Source of the DNA: Xestospongia muta
Taxonomy: Eukaryota > Porifera > Demospongiae > Haplosclerida > Petrosiidae
Reading direction: 5' to 3'
DNA: 64,000 nucleotides
Assembly (NCBI GenBank): GCA_963693285.1
Contig: OY848927.1
Coordinates: forward strand, 1,180,501 to 1,244,500
The notes beneath the pieces were generated by a model that searched no databases, was not told the DNA's origin, and was given only the letters and a program-made list of their open reading frames with translations. Made by a program: the position numbers and the translations under genes. Shown one piece after another: positions 14,568 through 27,266 of this stretch (the stretch's first letter is position 1; the number at the start of each line of letters is the position of its first letter).

Positions 14568-16327
14568 ATGAACAGGGACATCCTCAGAGGTATTATGTTG
14601 TGTCTGAGGACTGCCAATAGATTTTCTTCCCGTTACTTAACATCAACTCGTTCTCTGTCACAGACGACTCCCAGAAAGTTTTCCAGCCAACTTTGGCGAC
14701 CAGTAGCCTTTACTTTATTTGTGAGAGCACTCAATACTTATTGTATTTTTCACTGCATTATTTTGTAATAGGTTGGATGTGGTTCTTATACTGTTAGTAT
14801 CTTTATATATGACAGCAGAAAACATAAAGTAATACAGAAAAATCTTGACAGTTTGTCTGAACCTAGTGACCGAAGCACTTGGATTAAGAAGGTAACCCTT
14901 TTACTATATAGTCTCACATGCCTCAGAATGGGTGTGGTTTACAAGACTAGCCTTCTGTAGAGATCTAAACAATATTAATTATATAATTTCCTCTCAATTA
15001 GATCAAACAATGGTGGCAATATCAGTATTATCAAGACAAATTTTTCTATAGTTAGTTAGTTATCATAGTTTATAGTATGAGATACTCACACTAGCTCTAC
15101 TAGCATTAAATACATGTGTATTCTTAACATGGAGAGTCAGACGTCTTCATTCTGTTATGTTGCGTTATTTTCTCTCATCACCCACTAACAGTTAGTGTTC
15201 TAAATTGATATAATGAATAATGATTCATTATATCAGGTGCTACATCTTCCTTATTGCTCTGTTCATTCAGTCACATGGAGGTGTGGCATTTTTTAATCAA
15301 CATGTTTGTTTTATGGAGTTTTATACCACCATTCATTGGTAAGAAGCCACGCCCATCTCATTAACTCTTGTCAATTCATTTATTTAGCTATTGTTGGACG
15401 AGAAGTTAGTTGGCCATTTTACTTAACAGCTGGTATATGAGTATATGTATATGTATATATTGTGTATTTTATTAGGTACATTTGCTGCTATGGTTGGTCA
15501 TTATAGTAAATTAATGAGAGGGTTTTCCTCATTGCCATCACTAGGGGCAGTAAGTTCAATGTAATATTAATAGTTTATTGAGATTAAAACAACCTTTTTA
15601 AATCAAATTATCTAATTAACTATATTTGAGCCACTTATAAATACCACCCTCTGTATTTTCTTGCTAATTAAATCTTTAGATCACTAAGTAACAATAATAA
15701 CTGTCTTATATTGAAGGTTTCAGTGAATTTGATCTCGCCAGAATTAATTTCATAATTAAAGGGTTCTCCTCCTTTTATTGTAGTCTGGTGCTCTGTTAGC
15801 TATTGCTAGTCTAGTTGTGTTACATCATCCTGAAGCAACTCTCTATATCATTTTCCTTCCTTTTATACCTATACCGGCATACATGGTATGAATAGCTTGT
15901 CCCTCAATTAACATAATTATATCAACAATTAATAGGGTCTGTCATCTATTATCGCACTGGATGTAATAGGGTTAATACGAGGATGGAAGATCTTTGATCA
16001 TGCAGCTCATTTAGGAGGTGTGGTCTTTGGCTTGTAAGTTCGAGAGTTTGATGGACATAATATCTGAAGTAAATGTTTTGAAAATAATTTTGAAATCGAG
16101 GTTAATTAGCTGGATTATTAGGTCGTTCTGTTGTATTTCCAGAAATAATTATTTACTCTAAAGAAACTAAAGTTTTCAAAACATAAACATTCTCCACTAA
16201 ATCTTTTTGACTTATTCTTTTCTCATCTTGTAATAGATCCTATTATCAGTGGGGTCATGACTTTTTAATAAGATGTCGGCCACAAATACTACAACTTATT
16301 AGAAATATCACAAAATCTTTCAGATAA
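14568..16327 (+). CDS. PARL: PARL, mitochondrial inner-membrane rhomboid protease
   Basis: Serine intramembrane protease of the mitochondrial inner membrane; in animals it cleaves PINK1 and PGAM5 (family knowledge). Exon 1 (14568-14720) gives an Arg/Ser-rich, presequence-like N-terminus. Exon 2 starts at 14772 (GCGSYTVSIFIYDSRKHK). Later exons give IKQWWQYQYYQ, a helix ending LNTCVFLTWRVRRLHSVMLR, FSHMEVWHFLINMFVLWSF (rhomboid L2-like), the catalytic serine loop SLGA|SGALLAI split by an intron near 15550-15782, and the catalytic histidine segment GWKIFDHAAHLGGVVFG near 16000. The gene ends ITKSFR at 16327. The join near 15050 works only with a 44-45 bp intron ending CACACTAG, which restores the same spacing as human PARL. 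A second in-frame Met at 14595 is also a plausible start. Confidence 0.92.
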
Positions 16328-16600
16328 TAATAATATGTATGTACTACAAACATTTATATAATAATTCTATTTGTAAATGTAATAAAAACATCATAATTTG
16401 GATAAATAAAGCAGTACATCATTAGACTGGACATTGTGGTTACTAGATATGTTTATTATTTTTTTTGTTCTAGAACTTGAAATTCATCCTAGAGAGAGAG
16501 AAAGAGAGAGAGAGAGAAGAGCAAAGATATTCCAGTGTGTATTAACTAAGTATACTCCTCACCTAATATTGCTAAAATATATAGTACACACACTTAATAA
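16328..16600. other. Intergenic region between convergent PARL and myotubularin-like genes
   Basis: AT-rich spacer with a (GA)n tract at 16491-16517. It presumably holds both 3' UTRs. AATAAA-like hexamers occur near 16380-16410. I see no further gene. Confidence 0.5.
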
Positions 16601-16912
16601 GCACAATATAACTCTACATAACTATAATAACTGCACAATACTTACATCACTGGACTCTACATAACTATAATAACTGCACATGTACTTACATCACTGGACT
16701 CTGCATAACTATAATAACTGCACGTGTACTTACATCACTGGACTCTGCATAACTATAATAACTGCACGTGTACTTACATCACTGGACTGTGCATAACTAT
16801 AATAACTGCACATGTACTTACATCACTGGACTGTGCATAACTATAATAACTGCACAATACTTATATCACTTGACTCTACATATGTATAATAACTGCACAT
16901 GTACTTACATCA
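16600..16912. repeat. 44-bp minisatellite at the 3' end of the myotubularin-like gene
   Basis: About seven head-to-tail 44-bp units; the CATCAC word recurs at 16645, 16689, 16733, 16777, 16821, about 16864 (TATCAC) and 16908. The rightmost unit overlaps the last coding exon of the minus-strand gene. Each unit, read on the minus strand, contains GATGTAAGTAC, a good splice-donor match, and a TGCAG, an acceptor match. Confidence 0.9.
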
Positions 16913-19900
16913 CTGTATTCTTGTATGTTGTGAGGTGAGCTCTGACTTGACGATAATAGTCTGAAACATTCATCACAGACTCGTACTGGCTCTAAATAAC
17001 CCAGTGATGGAAGTACAGCTTTTTTTTGAGAACAATCAGCACAAAATATGTGACCACAATTCCTACATTAAAGAACATCAATTCAGACAGCAAAGAGAGA
17101 GATATATACTTACCTACAATGATGCTACACATATAGAGAAAGTGAGGTAGTACACAATGAGATTAAGAAGTACATTTTGACTTACTTTTCTTCTGTGTAT
17201 GGCAAACTTTTGATGACATAATAAACACACTTTAGCTTTGTTATCAGATACCCAGACTACAGTCTCACCACTGTCATGATCTGGAACCTAATGAGAAATG
17301 AACTGTTAACACAATGTGTTACTGTGTTAAGAACAAATGAATTAAAATATTAACAATATATCTACAGTGGAGTCTCCGTTGTGATACTATCTGTATTAGG
17401 ATACTTCTTGTCCTATACTAATACTTTAATAACTTCATTTTGAGGACATCCCCATACTAATACTTTAATAACTTCATGTTGAGGACATCCCCATACTAAT
17501 ATTTTAATAACTTCATGTTGAGGACATCCCCATACTAAGGTTTCACTAATATAAGCTGATTTACAAGCACTATTCTATTATTGCAGTACATATGGTAAAA
17601 TCATATTTACTTGACTAAATGCAATGTTTCCTTCAGGATTTGTTGTGGGTCCACCAATGTCAAATTCCATTGGAGTGACTTGTGCAATGGATGTACCATC
17701 CCATGCCAAAAAGTATTCCTCCCAAAGTCTTAACCGACGAATAGTCCAAGATGGTGTCAACAGCTAAGAAAGACTCTGACATAATAATAGCTTGATGTCA
17801 TCTGGCTTACTTCTTTGGTCTCCTTGTACCTGTGGTTGAGGTAGTTATCTTTCATAGCAGTGATATGAGCTGATATTGGTAATGTCTCAGTAAAAATACT
17901 GTTGTCAATTCTTTCAAGATGACAGTTGTAGAGAAAGGTACCAAACCTAATAGTATAAACATAATCTCATTTTGGTATGTTCATTAGTTCCTACCATGCA
18001 GTGTTCAGCTGTTCTGCTATGAACAGAAGTAAGGACATTTTAAATTCAAAGGCATTTGGATATTGGTTCATTATCTAGAGAGTAAGAGTTAGTTAGATAT
18101 GTAGGGGATAAGTGTAACCTGATGAACACAGTCAAGGAATTGAAAAAATATTGGAGAACGTTCATTTGGATGAAGTGGTTCTCCCAGTCTCTCATGAAAC
18201 TTGTGTCCATAAGCTAACCATTCTTTATGAATGAGGGTCTTAGAGAGAGAAAGAGAGTATAATTTCATCAGTGAATGCCTTATCTCCTACCATAAAACCA
18301 TCAATAGTTCTATAGTGAGGATCCATCATAAGTTGTGCTAGTGAGGTAAGTTGAGCAGTACGATCCCATCCATCACTGCAGTGAACCAAAGCATTACCAC
18401 TCTGCAGTTTAATATATCGTGCTATAATAGAACTACCCTGTAATAATGAAAGCAAACAAAAAATAGACAGTATTTGGTAATGTGATAACTGATTGCTATC
18501 AAAAACAGCAACTAATAAATATCATAGAAACTAATAACAAAAAGAAGGAAATAAAAATAGCTTAACGTACTACCTACAGAAGTCTTAAACAAATAAAAAC
18601 ATAATATCAACTATAGATGGAACATACATTATGTCATTTCATTGAGTTTAGGTGGGCATTACTATCTTACTCTCAATATTAAGCTAATATACTCCAGCCA
18701 TTGTGTGTTTTCAAGAGTTGAGAGCCATTTTGAGCTATTGGTGGATAGAGCTAATGCTTTAACTCCATCATAGCTATCTCTGACTGTATGTATATTAGGA
18801 ATGTCTAAATACATTAGTTTGCATCCATTATAACGTGAGACATCCTCTGTTCCTTTACCCTAAAGAATGGACACATACAAAGGATCAGTGGATGCATGGA
18901 AGACTTATGGACACATGATTGAACTTAATAACATTGAAATTAAGAAATTATGATTAAGTTAGAATTGATGACGGATACATAAATGACAATAAAATGAGAG
19001 ATAGAACTATTGATAAAGAATGTAATGAGAGAAATAGAACTATTGATAAAGGATATAATGAGAGAAATAGAACTATTGATAAAGAATGTAATGAGAGAAA
19101 TAGAACTATTGATAAAGGATATAATGAGAGAAATAGAACTATTGATAAAGGATATAATGAGAGAAATAGAACTATTGATAAGAGATATAATGAGAGAGAT
19201 AGAACTATTGATAAGAGATATAATGAGAGAAATAGAACTATTGATAAAGGATATAATGAGAGAAATAGAACTATTGATAAAGGAAATAATGAGAAATAGA
19301 ACTATTGATAAAGGATATAATGAGAGAAATAGAACTATTGATAAAGGATATATTGAGAGAAATAGAACTATTGATAAAGGATATAATGAGAGAGATAGAA
19401 CTATTGATAAGAGATATAATGAGAGAAATAGAACTATTGATAAAGGATATAATGAGAGAAATAGAACTATTGATAAAGGATATAATGAGAGAGATAGAAC
19501 TATTGATAAAGGATATAATGGAGAAATAGAACTATTGATAAACAATATAATGAGAGAGATAGAACTATTGATAAAGGATATAATGAGAGAGATAGAACTA
19601 TTGATAAAAGATATACATTAACAAACCATTATTCGGTTCCCAGTAGCAGCTGATGAAGAACGTGCATCAAATATTGTCAGACCACTTTCACTGGGACATG
19701 TAACCATAGCATATTTTATAAGTGCTTCATCTTCATTTGAATGCTACAAAATTGTATGATTGATTTATTTTAATATAATTTCATACTTTATCAGCTAAGC
19801 CTGGAAGTGGTTGAGCACTCCTCAGTAAAAATGTACCAGCAATACTGTCCATCCAAACCAAAGATGGTATTCTACCCTAAAAGAGATAGAGAGAATCATG

Positions 19901-20272
19901 ACAAAACAGTAAAATTTATTGTCTACAGACTTTGCTTCTAAATTTGGCTACTTCTGTTATCAACTCATCCTACAAGAGAGAAGAGGGAAAGAGATGAGAC
20001 AAAGACACACATATAACTAACTAACTACTTACACTTGCATCAGCTGGTACATAGAGGTAAGGAGGATACGAAGGACAGATACTATAGTCATCAGCATTTA
20101 ATTTACATTCTCTCCATTTCTCATTCTAGAGAACAGATTATTACAAAACTAAATTAAATCTTCAGAGTTACCATCAATCTGCACATATCTTTGTGAACTA
20201 ACTTCTCCACATTCCAGTCATTGATTGGTTGTAAGTCAGATCTTGAGAGAGAAGATCACAATGACTATCATT

Positions 20273-20321
<49 letters not shown>

Positions 20322-21166
20322 TACACACACACCTTGCAATATTAGAAGCAGGAGGATGGTTGACTATATTATTAACCAAATTATCAAGTCTTGACAATAA
20401 ACCAGATACAAGAGCTTTTGTTGGTGTTGGTAAAGTAAGACCTTGGTAAGCAGCTTCAAGAGCCTGTAGAGGAAGTCATTATCCATTATCTGTGTGTACT
20501 AACAAGTCTAACATACTGATATATCTGGTTTCTTGAATTGGTCCAATGGTATCTCTGTATCATCATCCTCTTCCTCATCACAAACTACTGCTAGACATTC
20601 AACTATAAATAATATGAGATGTTATGGCAATAATTCTAGACTTGTGAAAGCATTAAATGACCTAGAATAGCTACCATTAGTAAGCTCTAGACTAGTGAAC
20701 ATTAGTACTTTTACCAGTGACCTAGAATAGCTACCATTGATTCATACCTTGACTAAGTGGTATTAAAATTTCTTCATCTGCTAAGTCAGTCAAATCATCA
20801 TCACTATTAGATATATGTGCACCAAGTTTAGAGGAAGACTAGAGACAAAGATATTAAGAACATAATATAATGGTGAGATGTTATACCATTATGGCATCAG
20901 GCTCAATGTCTATAAATTCATCCACTAGATTATAAGTCTCATTAGCAGGATCCTTATCAACACAAAATGCATCACTACGACGACGACTGTCAAACGAATT
21001 GACTTTGTCCTTGATACAATATAATTAGATAATTTAGATAATTTTGGTATGTAAATAGTTACTTTCTTGTCTTTTGCCTTCTTTGGTAAAACACGTTTTA
21101 ATTTCATCAAATTCTTCTTCAATTTTACTTGTCTTTCAATATGTGAGGCCTGTTCAGAAACTCGCT

Positions 21167-21214
<48 letters not shown>

Positions 21215-23759
21215 GTCCTCTACTTACTATACATAACATTAGTGACCAACTTTAAGCAATTTCTTTGGCAGTATAGGTTTATTCTCTCCAGGTCTCAACA
21301 TAGTAACACCACTCTGATCTGAATCAATGACAAAAACCAGTCGAACTTCACGACAATCATAACAATAAATAGTTATAGAATAGCTGTCAACATTCTCAGC
21401 TGCTCCAGATGTCTGTCGACGAACCACCTGGATAAAATGAAAGGAAAACCATTGATTAATACATACAGAAAAAGACCAAATGTACAAGTCACTGGGGAGC
21501 ACTTACTGTATTTCCAGTACCATGTTCAACACGTTCAATGTTATTTAATGCAATCCACATACTGAGGTCCTACAAACAGAAACATAAGAGTTACTTACTG
21601 TACTCAATGTATTAAAGATAACAATCCCTACTTACTGTACTTATGTTGGCAGATGCTAGTGGTGATGTTGATAAGAAATGTATCCTTGTACCTTTCAAGT
21701 CACCCACAGAGAGTATAATTAACCTGTCATTTGATTGTCATGTTAGAGGTGGGGTAGTTAGAGTTGTTACCTGTAGTTTGTGAGAAGGACCAATGCTTCT
21801 GAACGATAATTACTAAGTTCAATGTATACTTTGGAGAAGGCTATCTCCACAACTTCAGTACTGCCTATAGTAAAGACATCTGACTCTTTGTCTATGACTG
21901 TCCATCCAATCATTTAAACTGTCTGTTTATTTATAAGTTTGTTTGTCCACCCATCTCTCTGTCCATTCATCCATCACCCTGTTTGTCTGTCCATCCTTCT
22001 ATTTCATACCAGGATAGTCTATTATCTGTGAATTGCCTAGCTGAACAGGGACTTGAAAACCTAAGCATTTAGTCACAGTTACAAGATCTTTATTTACATC
22101 CATATTTGCTAGTGTCTAGGATAACAAGAGGAAATATTGTCAATTTGTCTATTACATGTGAACTAACTATATTGTCCTCAATAGCTTCCAGCTGTATCTT
22201 AAGTTGAAGGTCACCTTTCACCTCCTCTTTAGAATTTTGACGAGACAATGAATACCACACCTCCTCTGATGTCTCTACCATCTATAAATTTTCAAAATTA
22301 TTAAGATGTCATCACAGAGTTCCATGTTCTGGGGTTTATCATTATATAAATTACTATAATGATACAGGTATTGGTATTATAGGTAACATAACCTGTAGGA
22401 TACTATGAGGATTACATTGATTGATACTGGTACACTGAATACTGGATACTGTTACATAAGATATAGGTACATAGGATATTGGATACCGGTACATACGATA
22501 TTGGATACTAGTACAAAGGATATTGGATACTGGTATACAGAATATTGGATACTGGTACATAAGATATAGGTACATAGGATATTGGATACTGGTACATAGG
22601 ATATTGGATACTGGTACACAGAATATAGGATACTGGTATATAAGATATAGGTACATAGGATATTGGATACTGGTACATAGGATATTGGATACTGGTACAC
22701 AGAATATTGGATACTGGTACATAAGATATAGGTACATAGGATATTGGATACTGGCACATAGGATATTGGATACTGGTACACAGAATACTGGATACTGTAC
22801 TAAGATTTCGGCACATAGGATAGTGGATACTAGTACATAAGATATAGGCACATGGATAACAGATACTGGTATATCGGATACTGAATACTAGTACATTAGA
22901 TAGTGGCCCATTTATCAAAGCAATTGCTTCAATAAAGTATTTAAACCTAGTTCAAACATGTTATCTTTATGTTGGCAAGTGTTACGAATAAAAACAGCTA
23001 TTATTAATCCATTCAATTTAATGTCATAACATTACTTATATATTGATATTGAAAAGTAATAACAATAACTGGTTATCTTACGTAGGATGGACATAGAGGG
23101 AATGAAGATAATGGTAGAACCACTTTACCCAAGAAATCATGAGGTTTAGCAATATCATGATCCCATACTTCAACCACAATATAACCAAATAAAAGAATAC
23201 GAAATTTGGTGTCATTACAAGTCTCTAGAAGAAAGAAGAGAGAAGACTACAAGTATGAAAGAAAGGAAAAAGACTGAAAAAGTAAAATAGTATTTTGTTT
23301 GCATTTAGCAGTCTCATTCTTAGTGTCAGTACCAGACGTTTCACTTTTCCTCCCCTAGCAAATATCTGGTACCGAGACTATCTCGATCCCAGAAGGAAAG
23401 TAAATATGGGAATAGAACTGATGACATAATCAATAAGTCATACCTTGTACTAATGCAAATGGTTCTAGATTTTGACTGAAGAAGACCATAGATTGCATCC
23501 ATTCAGGATTGAGTGAAGAAGGTTGTACACTGGTACGAGTACTAGTTTGGCCTACAGTTACTATACAGTAGGGGTCAGAGCGTCCATTAGTATCAGCTGC
23601 TACAAGGTTCCGAGCTCGCAGCACTAAAGAATAGAATAAATAAAAGTATGGATTTACAAGATGAATAATAAAGTAACTTTATATCTATACATAACCTCAG
23701 CTAATTCACTGACCTTCAACTCTTAGTTTTAAAGGAAGAATGGTGATATCCATACTCAT
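16876..23759 (-). CDS. Myotubularin-family phosphoinositide 3-phosphatase (C2-GRAM-phosphatase-FYVE)
   Basis: Predicted to remove the 3-phosphate from PI3P/PI(3,5)P2 on endosomes. The start is [16 protein letters not shown] at 23759. Exons near 23640-23430 and 23225-23085 give a C2 domain with Asp-rich loops ([26 protein letters not shown]), closing with [17 protein letters not shown] at about 22250. Exons from 22115 to 21240 form the PH-GRAM region ([28 protein letters not shown]). A basic then acidic linker spans about 21170-20400. Phosphatase exons follow: [18 protein letters not shown] (20070), IPSLVWMDS (19850), [16 protein letters not shown] (19700), and the active-site exon at about 18270-18436 with [13 protein letters not shown], an intact CX5R. 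C-terminal exons give a FYVE finger ([24 protein letters not shown]). The catalytic core looks most like MTM1/MTMR2, whereas a C-terminal FYVE is typical of MTMR3/4. Introns carry several minisatellites. Confidence 0.88.
17401..17540. repeat. 39-bp intronic tandem repeat, about 3.5 copies
   Basis: ATACTAATACTTTAATAACT followed by TCATGTTGAGGACATCCCC recurs at 17415, 17454, 17493 and 17532 (39-bp spacing). It lies in an intron of the myotubularin-like gene just 5' (gene sense) of the FYVE exons. Confidence 0.9.
18994..19615. repeat. 33-bp intronic minisatellite, about 18 copies
   Basis: The unit GAGAGAAATAGAACTATTGA plus TAAAGGATATAAT is repeated through the stretch with few changes, in an intron of the myotubularin-like gene between the IFDAR exon and the exon at about 18680-18860. 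The unit length is a multiple of three and lacks stops in several frames, so long repetitive ORFs appear on both strands; these are by-products of the repeat. Confidence 0.95.
20272..20332. repeat. (TC)n(AC)n microsatellite
   Basis: Compound dinucleotide tract in an intron of the myotubularin-like gene; similar (GT)n(GA)n runs occur at 21174-21212. Confidence 0.95.
22380..22905. repeat. GGATATTGGATACTGGTACATA minisatellite
   Basis: A roughly 22-23 bp unit (GATATTGGATACTGGTACAT) is arranged in a higher-order pattern that alternates ATAGGTACATAG and ACACAGAATA variants. It lies inside an intron of the C2 part of the myotubularin-like gene. Long Tyr/Ile/Pro-rich ORFs across it reflect the repeat. 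Confidence 0.92.
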
Positions 23760-23980
23760 TTAAAGTCTTTTCTCTTTGCAAAGTTACTCTACAAGTCAAA
23801 AAAGAGATTAACTCAGCATGGCATTAAACTATTGTGATGTGGGTGCGGCATTCTAGTAAGTAGTAATAATTATGAGGTAATATCGATCAATGAATAATGC
23901 TAGCGACAACCGCGTACAAAAGAGAATACGCCCTTCTATAACTATTTTGCTCGAATCATTGGAAAGGCTTGAAGTTCAGA
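23760..23980. promoter_or_regulatory. Divergent promoter region, myotubularin-like (-) / tetraspan copy 1 (+)
   Basis: Just 221 bp separate the two opposing start codons. The stretch holds a GTGATGTGGGTGCGG segment and otherwise AT-rich sequence. The call is inferred from orientation only. Confidence 0.5.
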
Positions 23981-25127
23981 ATGTCTGACGGAGGAGGTGG
24001 TGAATCCAGCGGCGGAGGTGGAATTTCTAAAAATCCTGTTATAGTAATAATGACACCTCATCCGTCACTGGGAATTGTTAAGTTTTGGCAGGGTATCGTT
24101 GAAGTGATAGCTCGGGGGATTGTATTGGTAAGTTATAATAAAACCCTTGTGTTTGTGATAGAATAGATTCAAGAATAAAATGTCTGTATTTAGTCTGGTT
24201 ATAGATATTTATACTGTAACTCCCGTAGCCATCTCCTCTAGACCTTTAGGGAGGGTGGGGCTGGTTATGCGAGATTTATGCCTCGCACAATATAACCAAC
24301 ACTAGCCTCTGTTAAAAGTAACGTAGTGAAGTGATCTGACATCATCATCTGATTAAAACAAAAATATGTTGTTGAATGCTAGCTTAAGTGAGGTGGGGCT
24401 TCAGTTCTCAACACATTTACAATTCCTACATATAATATCTATGGTTGATTCAGTCTAATGTAGCATTATATGTGATGTTTGAGTATATTAGTCTATTCTC
24501 TTATCATGTTAAGAAGTTGGAAACTACTAGTTGGCATAAACCATCTTAATGTTACATTACAACATTTATATTGAATAATTATTAAACAATATTCAACATG
24601 TATAATCTCAAAAGCAATATGGATATAGCTATTCAACTTGTTTGTGTGTCTCTATGTAGATTCTCCTAGTGGTAATGTTCATAGCTTCATCAGTGGCTGA
24701 AGATGAGGCTGCTAATGTCAGTGATGTTCCAAAGGTTTCTAATGCTAAGGCTGCTGCTGGTTGGACTATTTTCCTTGGTGTTGTTGCTTTTATCTATGAA
24801 GTTATATTTATTGTATGTCGGTTCCTGAACTTTGGATTCAGTATTAATTATCGCCAAATTTATCTCATAGTGGTAAGTGTAATGGATAGTTGCATATACT
24901 CTCTATCATCAGACCATTTTTGTCTCCATGTTCATATTAGGACATTGTTTTCAATGCAGTAGTCGCTCTAGGACTCTTTGCTGGGGCCATCAGTCTTGCT
25001 GTTGGTGCTGAATATGTTAGGCAGTTCATTGGTACTGGAACTGGATTTGATGACTTTTTAAGAACAGTTACTAATGCCTTAGGAGCTGCAGCTGTAAGTG
25101 TGTTTTGTATATGAACTATTGAAACTC

Positions 25128-25203
<76 letters not shown>

Positions 25204-25316
25204 AGTTCTTTAGCTTTGCATCCATGTTTGGTTTTATTTTCCTGATTGTTTGGATGATCCTATACCTTGTCTTTAGTTGGGATTTAAAAGTTGGCACTTC
25301 TGAGCAAAAGGCATAA
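23981..25316 (+). CDS. Four-helix (MARVEL-like) membrane protein, tandem copy 1
   Basis: Four exons, all joined at phase 0: 23981-24127, 24660-24872, 24941-25093 and 25206-25316, giving 207 residues. The N-terminus is Gly/Ser-rich (MSDGGGGESSGGGG). Four hydrophobic segments follow: IARGIVLILLVVMFIASSVA (~45-65), AGWTIFLGVVAFIYEVIFIV (~80-100), VVALGLFAGAISLAVGAEY (~125-145) and ASMFGFIFLIVWMILYLVF (~175-195). The tail after the last helix is short and cytosolic-looking. Size, topology and a short extracellular loop recall MARVEL proteins such as synaptogyrin or CMTM, but no diagnostic motif was found, so the family is a suggestion. A TTG codon at 23969 extends the frame, but the ATG at 23981 is the natural start and matches the other two copies. 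Confidence 0.8.
25131..25205 (+). repeat. (TC)n tract forming the 3' end of intron 3, copy 1
   Basis: About 75 bp of nearly pure TC run straight into the acceptor TCTAG at 25201-25205, so the microsatellite is itself the polypyrimidine tract. Confidence 0.95.
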
Positions 25317-26056
25317 ACTTTACTACTGCTACTTGTAATTGTATTAGTAAGAATGATTATTATAATTATTATTTTTCAGCCTCGCTAATTAATTTTTTTA
25401 GTTTTAATTAGTAATAATATGGTATCCTACTACCAAAATCCCTTTTGCTCATCTTTGCTAAAACAAAACAATGACTCAGTGAAAATCATGCAAGTTTTAC
25501 AGATGGACTTGCTATCTGGAAGTCCATTATATACTATATAGTTTGATGTCTTTATAATAGATAGTATTTTATATATGTTAAGGGCCAAAATTTGCAATTG
25601 GATCTTAACATTATTTTATGTATGATTTTTGCCCTTTCTTCAGGATTGTTTTAATAATACTTAAATAACAAATGATCTTGCAATTGAAAGTTGAAAGAGA
25701 GACTTGTCAAGTTTCTTATATAGTTAATTATAACTAGACCAAAGCAGTTGAATATTTATGTATTAAAACTTGATGATTAGTGATTGTTACTAAACTATCT
25801 CTTTAAAAATAAAATAAAAATAAAATACGCATGTTTTGCAAATAATACATTGAAATTAACAATAATTTTCGATATCGCCAGTAACGGTCGCCATACTATA
25901 CAAAATTAATACGACCTTAATTAATTAAAAGGAGTGTCAAGCGGAGGCGTGTAGTGACGTCACGCGTGTTAATATTAATAGTTATTAAATTTTAGATCAA
26001 TAATTATTAGCTTCTAACTGTTTTGCTCAAATTATTGGAAAGGCTTGAAGTTCAGA
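25317..26056. other. Intergenic region between tetraspan copies 1 and 2
   Basis: AT-rich 740 bp, closely matched by 27379-28101 between copies 2 and 3. No gene is seen. It holds copy 1's 3' UTR and, at its right end, copy 2's promoter region. Confidence 0.7.
25955..25962. promoter_or_regulatory. CRE palindrome TGACGTCA upstream of copy 2
   Basis: A perfect CREB/ATF-type palindrome lies 95 bp before the copy 2 start codon, inside a block (about 25870-25965) conserved upstream of copy 3. Function is inferred from the motif and its conservation. Confidence 0.55.
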
Positions 26057-27181
26057 ATGTCTGAGAAAGGAGGTGGTGAATCCAGCGGCGGAGATGGAAT
26101 TTCTAGTAATACTGTTATAGTAATAATAACGCCTCATCCATCACTGGCAATTGTTAGGTTTTGGCAAGGTATCGTTGAAATTATAGCTCGTGGGATTGTA
26201 TTGGTAAGTTATAATAATAACGCTTGTGTTTATGATAGAATAGATGTAAGAATAAAGTGTCTATATTTAATCTTGTTATAGATATTTATGCTATAATAAC
26301 TTGTGTAACCAACTCCTCGAGACCTTTAAGGAAGTTGAGGCTGGTTACGCGAGATCTATGGCTTCGCATAATTACTAACCTCTGTTAAAAGTAATGTAGT
26401 GAAGTGATCTGACATCATCATCTGGTTAGAACAAAAATTTGTTGTTGAATCCTAGCTTAAGTGAGGTGGGGCTTCAGTTCTCAACACATTTACAATTCCT
26501 ACATATAATATCTATGGTTGATTCAGTCTAAATGTAGCATTATATGTGATGTTTCTCTTATCATAGAAGTTGAAAACTAGTTTGCATAAACCGTCTTAAT
26601 ATTTGCATTACAACATTTAATTGGGTAATTATTAAACAACATTCAATATGTATTTCTCAAAAAAATTATGGATATAACTATTCAAATGTTACTTGTTTAT
26701 TGTGTGTTACACTATGTAGATTCTTCTAATGATAATGTTCATAGCTTCATCAGTGGCTGAAGATGAGGCTGCTAGTATCACTAATGTTCCAAAGGTTTCT
26801 AATGCTAAGGCTGCTGCTGGCTGGACCATTTTTATCGGTGTGGTTGCTTTTGTCTATGAAGTTTGGTTTATTATAGGTCGGTTCCTGAACTTTGGATTCA
26901 GTATTACTTATCGCCTAATTTATCTCATAGTGGTAAGTGTAATGGATAGTTACATATACTATCTATCATCAGACCATTTTTGTCTCCATGTTCATATTAG
27001 GACATTGTTTTCAATGCAGTAGTTGCTCTAGGACTCTTTGCTGGGGCTATTAGTCTTGCTGTTGGTGCTGAATATGTTAGGCAGTTCATTGGTAGTAACG
27101 ATGGTGCATTAGATGATTTTATAAGAACAGTTGCTAATGCCTTAGGAGCTGCAGCTGTAAGTGTGTTTTGTATGAGCTATT

Positions 27182-27266
<85 letters not shown>

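Noticed and set aside
15049..15078. An apparent 25-nt intron in PARL
   Set aside because: The phase fails with that acceptor. Using CACACTAG downstream gives a 44-45 nt intron, the right frame and the same spacing as human PARL.
22354..22918. Repetitive Tyr/Ile/Pro ORFs on both strands, array-like spacing
   Set aside because: Minisatellite without unique spacers, so neither a gene nor a CRISPR array.
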